Assembly: GCA_959347425.1 (NCBI GenBank)
Contig: OY365741.1
Span: 124,001-188,000 of the forward strand
Direction: 5' to 3'
From: an uncultured Amylibacter sp.
GTDB lineage: Bacteria > Pseudomonadota > Alphaproteobacteria > Rhodobacterales > Rhodobacteraceae
DNA: 64,000 nt
This document shows, one piece after another, positions 55,804 through 64,000 of the stretch. Below the pieces are notes generated by a model, which saw only the letters and a program-made list of their open reading frames with translations, was not told the origin of the DNA and ran no database searches. The stretch's first letter is position 1; the number at the start of each line of letters is the position of its first letter. Position numbers and translations under genes: made by a program.

Positions 55804-58144
55804 AATTCCGCAACGACACCCCATCATCCAACATCGCCGCAATCCTCGCCTGAGTCGCCTCCATCTGCGCCAGCCGAACAAACGCGGCTCGCTCGCGGGC
55901 GTACATATCCGCCCCGCTGACTTCCAACGCCTCCCCATCCATATTCACCACGATAGAGGCAACCTGCATCGCCACAACCTTATCATGCGGGAAAAACCAG
56001 CCCTTATCAATCCCATCATCCATAAACCCTGCCATTTTATCCGCCAGCCCTCGCGCGGGCAGAACAAACTGCGCACCCGCCCGTGCCTGATACCCATCCG
56101 CCAATTCACGCAACCGAGCAACCCCCGCAGCCACCAACCTATCGCGGTTCATCACCGATTTATCACGCGACGGCAGATAATACTGATACCGCGCCGCCAA
56201 TGCGGGACTGCTGCCAGTCTGAGCATAGCCCACCTGCATCCAAGTCTGCCACGCCGCCTTTTCCCAATCATTCGTTGCCAAATACCAGCGATACAGGGTT
56301 TCCTTCACCCCGCCACCCGCTGGGACGAGGCCTACCGCGGCCTCCACCAATCCCAAGACAGAATTGCTATGCACTATCAGCTCGTCGCAATGGCACAGGA
56401 CTTCAAACCCGCCGCCTATCGCCAAGCCACTGGGCGCACCGACCACAGGCACAGGGCATTGCGCAAGCCCCATCACCGCGTTTTGGAAATCCTGCAAAAA
56501 CCCGTCAATCCCCGTCCAATCCCCCGCATCCATATAGGCGCGAAACGCGTTCAAATCCACACCAGCAGAGAAATGCTGTGCGTCATTATGCACCAAAATC
56601 CCCGCACCATGGTCTTTGGCGGCGGCACGGACTATAGCCATGGACTCGGCGTTCAGGGCGTTCGCTTTGGAATGAAATTCCAGCAGACGCAAATCCCCAT
56701 CCAGAGCAAATAAACTCGCCGAGGCATTCTGCGCAATCGGTTGCAGACATTGGCGGAGCAGATGAAACCGCACAACTTGTTTGGGCAGGGATACGGGGGT
56801 GTAAGTGGGTTTTTTATCTTGTTTTTCGGGGAAAACCCGCACAGTCAGCACTCCATCGGCGGGTTGGTAGAATTTATCGTGACTCGCCAAAACGGGCGGA
56901 ATATCCAAGCCTGCCTCGGTTATCATCTGGCGTAATTGTTCCGCACCGATAGCATCCATCAGCTCAAACGGACCCCGCACCCAGTTAAACCCCAGCTTCA
57001 TCGCGTCATCAATATCCTGCGGGCTGGTCGTAACATCGGGGATAAGGCTGGCCGAATACGCCAAAATCCGCGCCAGCAGGCGGCGGATAAACGCGGATTC
57101 CGCGTCCGCATCGGTGGTGTTTATCAGCCCGTGCAACGGCTCGCGCCCCGCCTGTAAATCCGCCATGGCGCGACTAATACGCGGGCTGGTCGCGGTAATG
57201 CGCGGGCGAGTCGCCCCCGTGGTTAAATCCAACGCCTGCCCATCGCGGTAGAACCCGCCCTTGCCTTTATCGCCCGTGAACCCCTTTGCTATCATCGTTT
57301 TTATCAAATCGGTCAGGGGATTTTGCCCCCAAGCAACCGCTTTGAAATCATCGTTTTGTGGCAAAATAGTATCCAGAGTATCCACCACATCCGCCATCAA
57401 ATCCACGCCAATCATATCATACAGCCCGAATATACCGGTCTTTGGAATACCCAGCGGTCGCCCGAACAACGCGTCCGCCGTTTCTATATCTAGCCCAGCG
57501 CGAACCGCTTCATCCATGCCGACTTGCAGGGCGAAAACCCCGACTCTATTGCCCAGAAATCCGGGGGTATCACGGCAGGTAACCACGCCTTTACCGAGTA
57601 TCTGGTCGTTGTAACGTGCCAGCCGTGCCATCACTTCGGGGGCGGTATCGGTGCCACGCACGAGTTCCAGCAAACGCATATAACGCACGGGGTTAAAGTA
57701 GTGGGTAATGGCAAAACGGGCACGGAATTCGGCGGGCATATCTTCGGTCAGCAAGGAAATGGGAATGCTGGAAGTGTTGCTGGTGACGACGCAATTCGCG
57801 TTAATGGTTTGGTTCAATCGCGTGTAAAGGGCGCGTTTCAAATCCAGCCGTTCCACGATGGCTTCTATCACCCAATCGCAATCGGCAAGGCGGTAGAAAT
57901 CGTCGTCTATATTGCCGATGGTGATGTTATCGGCGCAGGTTTTGTCCATCAAAGCAGGCGGGTCTGACGCGAGCAATCGTTCAATAGCGGCGGTTGCGCG
58001 GGCGTTCGGGTTGCCTTTGGTGGCGATATCCAGCAGCAGGACTTTTTGTCCAGCATTGGCGATGTGGGCGGCGATACCCGCGCCCATTGTGCCTGCGCCT
58101 ATGACGGCGATGGTGGTGAAATCGGGGGAGGTGTTGGGGGGCAT
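55802..58144 (-). CDS. Fused 3-hydroxyacyl-CoA dehydrogenase / enoyl-CoA hydratase
   Basis: The 780-aa beta-oxidation enzyme has its domains in reverse order to E. coli FadB. N-terminal dehydrogenase: the NAD motif VIGAGTMGAGIAAHIANAG, TSNTSSIPI, FAITHYFNPVRYMRLLELV with the catalytic His, and the C-terminal HAD domain. From about residue 480 there is an enoyl-CoA hydratase/isomerase domain: FSAGVDLNAF, APSGLAIGGGFEVLCHCDELIVHS, VEAAVGLVPAGGGVKE. It acts in fatty-acid breakdown. Promoter at 58176-58204, and AGGAG precedes the start. The stop lies at the edge of the ten-copy heptad array. Confidence 0.92.
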   Translation of the reverse strand: MPPNTSPDFTTIAVIGAGTMGAGIAAHIANAGQKVLLLDIATKGNPNARATAAIERLLASDPPALMDKTCADNITIGNIDDDFYRLADCDWVIEAIVERLDLKRALYTRLNQTINANCVVTSNTSSIPISLLTEDMPAEFRARFAITHYFNPVRYMRLLELVRGTDTAPEVMARLARYNDQILGKGVVTCRDTPGFLGNRVGVFALQVGMDEAVRAGLDIETADALFGRPLGIPKTGIFGLYDMIGVDLMADVVDTLDTILPQNDDFKAVAWGQNPLTDLIKTMIAKGFTGDKGKGGFYRDGQALDLTTGATRPRITATSPRISRAMADLQAGREPLHGLINTTDADAESAFIRRLLARILAYSASLIPDVTTSPQDIDDAMKLGFNWVRGPFELMDAIGAEQLRQMITEAGLDIPPVLASHDKFYQPADGVLTVRVFPEKQDKKPTYTPVSLPKQVVRFHLLRQCLQPIAQNASASLFALDGDLRLLEFHSKANALNAESMAIVRAAAKDHGAGILVHNDAQHFSAGVDLNAFRAYMDAGDWTGIDGFLQDFQNAVMGLAQCPVPVVGAPSGLAIGGGFEVLCHCDELIVHSNSVLGLVEAAVGLVPAGGGVKETLYRWYLATNDWEKAAWQTWMQVGYAQTGSSPALAARYQYYLPSRDKSVMNRDRLVAAGVARLRELADGYQARAGAQFVLPARGLADKMAGFMDDGIDKGWFFPHDKVVAMQVASIVVNMDGEALEVSGADMYARERAAFVRLAQMEATQARIAAMLDDGVSLRN

Positions 58145-58175
58145 TTTATCTGGGACTCCTGTTGGTTTTAGGGGG

Positions 58176-58204
58176 TGTTTGCCCTATTTTGTGACGGGAG
58201 TCAA
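58176..58204 (-). promoter_or_regulatory. Promoter of the beta-oxidation gene
   Basis: On the minus strand: -35 TTGACT (58204-58199), 17-bp spacer, -10 CAAACA (58181-58176). The leader would be about 25-30 nt with AGGAG. Confidence 0.55.
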
Positions 58205-58849
58205 TGGGGTTTAGTGATTAGTGATTAGTGATTAACGATTAGTGATTAGCCCTTCGGGTCTTCGCCATCGCTTTGCGATGTCACCACGGGGCGCGCCCGC
58301 ACCCTTGAGGCTAAAGCCTCTTCGGGGCGGGCGCACCCAAGCCTGTCCGAGCGTCTTTTGCCCAGCCTAAATAAATTTAGAAACAGCCTATCACCAATTC
58401 CCAAGTATTCTTTGCAAATAATCCAATTTATCGTCTTGTTATTCCAGATAATAAATTTATAGAATCCCTAGCATCTTGTAGCCCAAGGGCTTTTGGCATG
58501 CCCCCACAAAGTGGGGGCTACGCACAAAAGACCACGCTGGTCGGCATTCGCGTAAGCGATGACGAAGACCCGCAAGGGCATTCAGCATTATTCTAGAGCA
58601 AACCTAATAATCTAGGAAACGACCGCCTTGTTTCTTAATTTTAGCGGGCGTGCCCGCAGGGGGGGCGGTCGCGCGCACCCTCACCCCCACGGGTGCGCGT
58701 CAGCTTATCGGTTGTACTGGGTCAATAGTCTTTAAGAGTCGCTGGTGACGCAAATTCCCCTATACCTAGCTAACAAGACGCACACCCTTCGGGTTCGCGC
58801 GACCCGTGCCAAACATGGCGAATGGTTATTAATCACTAATAACTAACAA
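58205..58849. repeat. Heptad-bracketed composite element F (R5b, R1 core, R2b)
   Basis: There is no gene here. Left edge: TTAGTGA heptads (58210-58248). Then R5 copy b (58249-58350), the R1 AT-rich core and its hairpins (about 58370-58580), and R2 copy b (58611-58810). Right edge: inverted heptads that end in the hydrolase stop. It shows that R1, R2 and R5 are movable blocks inside one bracketed unit. Confidence 0.7.
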
Positions 58850-59638
58850 CTAACAACTATTCCAAAATCCCCGCAACGCCCGATTCACCGCGACAGGATG
58901 CTCGCTGGGTAACATATGCCCCGCACCAGCAACCTCACATACCTCCGCACCCAAGGCCTCTGCCAACAGCCGCCCCTGGGCAATCGGAGTCATCTTATCC
59001 GCCCCCGCCAAAATACACAAACACGGGCAATCCACCTGCCCAGCCGCCGCCTCACCGCCATCATAAGCCGCACAGACGGACAAATCGGCAAGCAAAGCCC
59101 CCGCCGCGTTTAACCCCATTAAATACCGCCCATACGCCACATGCACCATCCCTGGAACGGTATGACAATGGCTATGCGCAACCTGCCCATGCCCCCAATC
59201 ACACATCGCCGCAATCGCGCGGGGCTCGTCGGTTCGCGCCATATCCAGCAACCCCGCGTTTATCGGAATCGCCAGCGCACTGGCTATAATAGCAAGGCTC
59301 TGCACCTGTTTGGGATACCGCGCCGCCCATTCCAAGGCAACCAATCCGCCTTGCGAATGCCCGATAATATGCGCCCGCGCAACACCCGCCGCGCCCAAAA
59401 CCTCGCTATACCAATCCGCCATAGCCGCCACGGACTCCAACGGCTCACCGCCCGTTTTGAAATGCGCGGGCATATCGGGGACAAGCACACGAAACCCCCT
59501 GTTTGCCAGAAACCTCGCTTGCAGTTGAAAGCCCAGATGGTTCTGCCCACTGCCATGGATAAACACCAGCACGGGCGAGTCATCGCCCGCGTCCCAGACT
59601 CGCCCGCCAGTGGAGGCAAAAATGTCGCCAATCATCAT
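58850..59638 (-). CDS. Alpha/beta hydrolase
   Basis: The 262-aa cytosolic protein is of the alpha/beta hydrolase fold. Markers are VFIHGSGQNHLGF with the oxyanion region, the nucleophile elbow IIGHSQGGLVALEW, CLCILAGADKMTP with the acid residue, and GAGHMLPSEHP with the catalytic His. The substrate is unknown; it resembles esterases and ring-cleavage hydrolases in general. The start overlaps the metY stop (ATGA), so the two are coupled. Heptads encode the last residues SC and the stop. Confidence 0.88.
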   Translation of the reverse strand: MMIGDIFASTGGRVWDAGDDSPVLVFIHGSGQNHLGFQLQARFLANRGFRVLVPDMPAHFKTGGEPLESVAAMADWYSEVLGAAGVARAHIIGHSQGGLVALEWAARYPKQVQSLAIIASALAIPINAGLLDMARTDEPRAIAAMCDWGHGQVAHSHCHTVPGMVHVAYGRYLMGLNAAGALLADLSVCAAYDGGEAAAGQVDCPCLCILAGADKMTPIAQGRLLAEALGAEVCEVAGAGHMLPSEHPVAVNRALRGFWNSC

Positions 59639-60918
59639 AATTTTGCCACCTGCGCCAAAGCACCCTTGAAATCATCAATAATATCGTCAATATCCTCTAA
59701 TCCGACGGAAATACGAAGCAAATCATCGGACAGCCCGCTTGCCTCCATGGATTCCACGCTTAAATGCGAATGGGTGGTCGATGCCGGATGAATAACCAGA
59801 GTTTTCGCATCCCCGACATTCGCCAGATGGCTGGCCAGTCGCAGGGATTCGATAAAGACTCGCCCGCCGTCACGACCGCCTTTCACCCCGCAAGCGATGA
59901 TAGAGCCCTGCCCACGTGGCATTAAACGCATCGCGACCTTGTGGTCTGGATGGTCAGGCAGGGACGGATGGCGAACCCATGCGATTTGCTCGTTGCCCAG
60001 CAGAAATTCCAGCAACCTCGCGGTATTGGCAATATGGCGTTCCATCCGCAAGCCCAACGTTTCAATCCCTTGCAGGATTTGGAACGCATTCATAGGCGCA
60101 AGCGCAGGACCGATATTATACATACCTTCAGAGCGCACGCGAGTGATAAACGCGGCGGGGCCAAACTCCTCCCACAAATTCACGTCTTGGAAGGCGTAAT
60201 GCGGGCTGTTTATCGTGGGGAAATCCCCCTGCCCCCAGTCAAAATTACCGCCGTCAATAATCGCCCCGCCCATAGACGTGCCGTGCCCGCCCAGCCATTT
60301 CGTCAGCGAGTGCATAACGATATTCGCCCCATGCTCAAACGGGCGGAGCAGCCAAGGCGTGTTAAACGTGCCGTCAATCATCAGAGGCACTTGGGCGGTG
60401 TGGGCGATTTGCGCGATGGCGGGAATGTCCATGATGTCCAGCCCTGGGTTGCCGATGACTTCGCCGAATATCATCTTGGTATTGGGGCGCAGGGCGGCTT
60501 TGAACGCGGCGGGATCGTTCGGGGGAACAAAGGTGGATTCCACGCCAAACCGCCCCAGAGTGTGTTCAAACAGGTTAATATTCGCGCCGTACATTTGCGA
60601 GGAGGACACGATATGGTCACCCGCTTTGAACACGGACAGAACGGATAGGAACAGCGCGGCCATGCCCGAAGATGTGGCGACCGTGCCAACCCCGCCCTCC
60701 AGCGCGGTGAGCCGTTGTTCTAGGACGGCAACCGTGGGGTTAGTCAGGCGGGTGTAGATATGCCCGCCAACTTCCATATTATAAAGGGCGGCGGCCTGCT
60801 CTGTGTTTTCAAACAGGTAGGAGGTGGTTTGATGAATCGGTACGGCTCGTGAGCCGTGTTCATCCGTGGTTTGCCCCGCGTGGAGGCTGAGGGTGTTGAA
60901 TTTGTGTTTATTGGTCAT
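59635..60918 (-). CDS. metY: O-acetylhomoserine sulfhydrylase MetY
   Basis: The 427-aa PLP enzyme makes homocysteine from O-acetylhomoserine and sulfide. Markers are NTLSLHAGQTTDEHGSRAVPIHQTTSY, YTRLTNPT, ATSSGMAALF, the PLP Lys in MHSLTKWLGGHG, and HPASTTHSHLS. Length and N-terminal form fit MetY rather than MetB or MetZ. It heads a two-gene operon with the hydrolase. The promoter leaves seven bases before the ATG, which suggests a leaderless mRNA. Confidence 0.94.
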   Translation of the reverse strand: MTNKHKFNTLSLHAGQTTDEHGSRAVPIHQTTSYLFENTEQAAALYNMEVGGHIYTRLTNPTVAVLEQRLTALEGGVGTVATSSGMAALFLSVLSVFKAGDHIVSSSQMYGANINLFEHTLGRFGVESTFVPPNDPAAFKAALRPNTKMIFGEVIGNPGLDIMDIPAIAQIAHTAQVPLMIDGTFNTPWLLRPFEHGANIVMHSLTKWLGGHGTSMGGAIIDGGNFDWGQGDFPTINSPHYAFQDVNLWEEFGPAAFITRVRSEGMYNIGPALAPMNAFQILQGIETLGLRMERHIANTARLLEFLLGNEQIAWVRHPSLPDHPDHKVAMRLMPRGQGSIIACGVKGGRDGGRVFIESLRLASHLANVGDAKTLVIHPASTTHSHLSVESMEASGLSDDLLRISVGLEDIDDIIDDFKGALAQVAKL

Positions 60919-60925
60919 GCGGTGG

Positions 60926-60954
60926 GTTTAGCAGGGATGGAGGGGAATTGTCAA
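60926..60954 (-). promoter_or_regulatory. Promoter of metY (leaderless type)
   Basis: On the minus strand: -35 TTGACA (60954-60949), 17-bp spacer, -10 CTAAAC (60931-60926), seven bases to the ATG. The -35 merges into the heptad array of element G. Confidence 0.6.
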
Positions 60955-61395
60955 TTGTGAATGATGAATTGTGAATGATGAATGGTGAATTGTGAATTAT
61001 GCCCTTCGGGTCTTCGTAATCGCTTGCGCGATACCGACCAGCGTGGTCTTTTGTGCGTAGCCCTCACGGTGTGAGGGCATGCCAAAAGCCCCCTATGAAT
61101 TGTGAATGGTGAATTGTGAATTGGGTTTTGTGGTAAATTTCTTTCCTAAAATAACGAACGCCTAGTTATTCAATAACCTAAAATAACGAACTCCAATTAT
61201 TTTAAATAACGGATAATAAGAACAACCAATAATTCACCATTCACCATTCATAATTCACCATTCATAGGAGGGGCGGGCGGGTGGGCGACATTTCGAAGAA
61301 ATGTCCAACAAAAAACCTCCGCCCTTAACCTCTAATAACAAACCCCCAATCCCTAATAACCAATCATTCACCATTCATAATTCACAATTCATAAT
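60955..61395. repeat. Heptad-bracketed composite element G
   Basis: There is no gene here. Left edge: GAATTGT/GAATGAT heptads. Then an inverted R1 hairpin block whose stem is GCCCTCAC/GTGAGGGC in place of CCCCCAC/GTGGGGG, an R3 core (61135-61245), and an inverted fragment of the R1 GC-rich block (GGGCGGGCGGGTGGGCGAC). Right edge: ATTCATA/ATTCACC heptads forming the recG stop. Confidence 0.7.
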
Positions 61396-63486
61396 TCACC
61401 CCACCGCCAACAACGGAATAGCCTTATCCTTTTCCATCAAATACAACAACACCCGCGCCGCCTGCCCGCGCGGTTCTTTCAAATCAGGATCACTGTATAA
61501 CAACACCTTCGCATCATCCGCCGCGGCCTGTAACAAATGCGACTGATGCTCGATATTCGCCACCCGAAACCGAGGCAACCCCGACTGCTGCACACCCAGC
61601 AAATCCCCCGCCCCTCGCAATTTCATATCCGTCTCAGCGATGAAAAACCCATCATCCGAATCCCGCAAACATTGCAGCCGTTTGCGTGCATTCACGCTTA
61701 TCTTATCGCCATAAACCAGCAAACAAGAGGACTCCGCGTCGCCTCGCCCAATCCGCCCGCGCAACTGATGCAGCTGCGCCAGCCCGAATTTCTGCGCGTC
61801 CTCAACCACCATAATACTAGCGTTTGGCACATCCACACCGACTTCTATAATAGTCGTGGCGACCAAAATCTTCGTCCGCCCTTCGGTAAAATCACGCATC
61901 GCGGTGGATTTTTCATCCGATTTCATCTGCCCGTGGAGCAAACCGACCTCGCCCTCGCCAAACGCGCCCGATAGATGGCGAAACCGTTCGGCCGCCGCGA
62001 CCCAAGTCAGGGTTTCACTCTCTTCCACCAGTGGGCAAACCCAATAAACTTGCCGCCCCTCGGCTATCACACCACGCAGTTTTTCCACAATTTCCGTCAG
62101 CCGCCCGTTGTTAATCAAAACGGTTTTTATCGGCTGGCGACCGGGCGGTTTTTCATCCAAAACCGAGGTCTCCATATCGCCATAATGCGCCAGCGCAAGG
62201 CTGCGCGGAATCGGCGTGGCGGTCATAACCAGAATATCCACGGCGCGCCCCTTCAGCGATAAATCCATCCTTTGACGCACGCCAAACCGATGCTGTTCGT
62301 CAATCACAGCAAGGCGTAAATCGCGAAATTCCACGTCCGCTTGGAACACCGCATGCGTGCCGATAAGGATTTGCAACGCGCCCGATTTCAAATCTGCCAG
62401 CTTTTTATTGCGGATTTTCGCGGACTCCGCGCCGACCAGAATATCCATTTTAATTCCAGCCGCGATGCCCAACGGCGCAAGCCCGTTAATATGCTGTCGT
62501 GCCAAAATTTCAGTCGGAGCCATCAGCACCGCCTGCCCCCCTGCCTCGACAATTCCCGCCATAGCCAGAAACGCAACCAGCGTTTTGCCCGCGCCAACAT
62601 CGCCTTGCAACAGGCGGTTCATGCGAAACGGTTCCGCCACATCGCCAAGGATTTCCTTCGTAACGCGGGTTTGGGCTTTCGTCAATTTAAACCCCAACGC
62701 GCCAAGGATTATCTTTTGCAAATCGCCCGTGGGCTTGCTGGCTATGCCCTTTGTTTTGCGCATTTTCTGGCGGACAAGGGCCAGCATCAGTTGATGTGCG
62801 AACAGTTCATCGTAGGCCAAACGCTCCCGCGCGGGGTGGGTCAGGACGGTATCGGCGTAATCCTGCGGATGGTGGGCGGTGTCAATCGCCGCGTCCCAAG
62901 TTGGCCATTTTCTCTTTTTAATCAAAGAGTTATCTATCCATTCGGCAAGTGGCTCTACCCGTGCCAAAGCCTGAAAAACCGCCCGCCCCATGAGCCGTTG
63001 AGACAGCCCCTGCGTCAAAGGATAAATCGGCTCGCATTGGGGAATGTCTATGCTTTCCTTCGGGTCAAAGACAAAATCGGGGTGCGCCATTTGGGCGCGA
63101 TTTTCGTAATTTTCCACACGCCCAGAGATAATGCGGTTCTGCCCGATGGGAAATTGGCGCACCAAATAATCGCCGTGAGCGTGAAAAAACGTCAAATCAA
63201 AGGTCGTTTTTGCGTCCTGCACTTGGATGCGATAGGGGCGCGACCGCGCGGCCGAGGGATAATGACGCAAAACTTGGATTTCCAACGTCAGCAGTTGCGG
63301 CAATTTCTGCCCCTGCACGGTATCGCAAAAAGTGCGTTTTTGCACAGAATTTGGCAGGGTGAAAAACAGGTCTTTAATGCGGCGGATGTCTATCTTTTCA
63401 AAGGTTTTCGCCAAGCGGGGACCGACCCCATCAAGGCTGTCTATCTGGGCGAAAAAGGGGAAGAGGATTTCGGGGCGTTGTGTCAT
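61396..63486 (-). CDS. recG: ATP-dependent DNA helicase RecG
   Basis: The 696-aa cytosolic helicase remodels stalled forks and Holliday junctions. The N-terminal wedge domain carries the OB-fold (about residues 60-150). The helicase motor shows Walker A GDVGAGKT, the DEQH box in VIDEQHRFGVRQR, MTATPIPRSL, and motif VI LHQLRGRIGRG. Length is normal. It starts 3 bp after the ligA stop, and the two are probably co-transcribed. The stop TGA is in an ATTCACC heptad. Confidence 0.96.
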   Translation of the reverse strand: MTQRPEILFPFFAQIDSLDGVGPRLAKTFEKIDIRRIKDLFFTLPNSVQKRTFCDTVQGQKLPQLLTLEIQVLRHYPSAARSRPYRIQVQDAKTTFDLTFFHAHGDYLVRQFPIGQNRIISGRVENYENRAQMAHPDFVFDPKESIDIPQCEPIYPLTQGLSQRLMGRAVFQALARVEPLAEWIDNSLIKKRKWPTWDAAIDTAHHPQDYADTVLTHPARERLAYDELFAHQLMLALVRQKMRKTKGIASKPTGDLQKIILGALGFKLTKAQTRVTKEILGDVAEPFRMNRLLQGDVGAGKTLVAFLAMAGIVEAGGQAVLMAPTEILARQHINGLAPLGIAAGIKMDILVGAESAKIRNKKLADLKSGALQILIGTHAVFQADVEFRDLRLAVIDEQHRFGVRQRMDLSLKGRAVDILVMTATPIPRSLALAHYGDMETSVLDEKPPGRQPIKTVLINNGRLTEIVEKLRGVIAEGRQVYWVCPLVEESETLTWVAAAERFRHLSGAFGEGEVGLLHGQMKSDEKSTAMRDFTEGRTKILVATTIIEVGVDVPNASIMVVEDAQKFGLAQLHQLRGRIGRGDAESSCLLVYGDKISVNARKRLQCLRDSDDGFFIAETDMKLRGAGDLLGVQQSGLPRFRVANIEHQSHLLQAAADDAKVLLYSDPDLKEPRGQAARVLLYLMEKDKAIPLLAVG

Positions 63487-63489
63487 TTT

Positions 63490-64000
<511 letters not shown>

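Overview
The window looks like a chromosomal segment of an alphaproteobacterium close to Rhodobacterales. This rests on gene order and gene form: glyQ, a small membrane protein, glyS and a PEP-binding dikinase in a row; an N-terminally extended FolP beside a FolB with a long C-terminal extension; ligA next to recG; a SufT/A-type Fe-S pair; and many TTGACA-17-bp promoters. I cannot name the species. There is no phage, plasmid or transposase gene.

Layout. 1-2130: three paralogous genes for small secreted Cys-containing proteins, each with its own copy of one terminator. 2191-3120: a DMT exporter. 3564-7543 (minus): sleB-type hydrolase, folB, folP, glmM. 7799-13888 (minus): glyQ, small membrane protein, glyS, PPDK-like enzyme. 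14398-15976 (minus): sufT, A-type Fe-S carrier, tpiA. 16075-37510 (minus): three related giant Cys-rich lipoproteins (3850, about 2318 and 846 aa), a third of the window, built from NPFD-type Cys repeats and 8, 6 and 2 copies of a beta-rich module ending GGFVARP. 38045-44748: tRNA-Leu, lipB, terB-like, a GspE_N/glycosyltransferase fusion, a methyltransferase, a UbiH-like hydroxylase, ilvC. 45189-48493 (minus): an M19 dipeptidase-like protein with two uncharacterised proteins. 48494-49649: a gene-free island with a likely structured RNA. 49650-58144: methyltransferase, Ldh-type oxidoreductase, acyl-CoA ligase, an AT-rich SIR2/P-loop defence-like gene, and a fused 3-hydroxyacyl-CoA dehydrogenase/enoyl-CoA hydratase. 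58850-64000: hydrolase, metY, recG, partial ligA.

Most genes are housekeeping. Three things stand out. First, the giant lipoprotein family, which shares promoters and leaders and looks like an expanding surface system. Second, the small secreted Cys family with a conserved C-terminus. Third, an unusual intergenic architecture: degenerate 7-bp tandem repeats (TTAGTGA-like) sit at the 3' ends of at least a dozen genes, often supply the stop codon and last residues, and bracket dispersed repeats whose hairpins show compensatory changes between copies. The AT-rich SIR2/P-loop gene is the clearest candidate for horizontal transfer.
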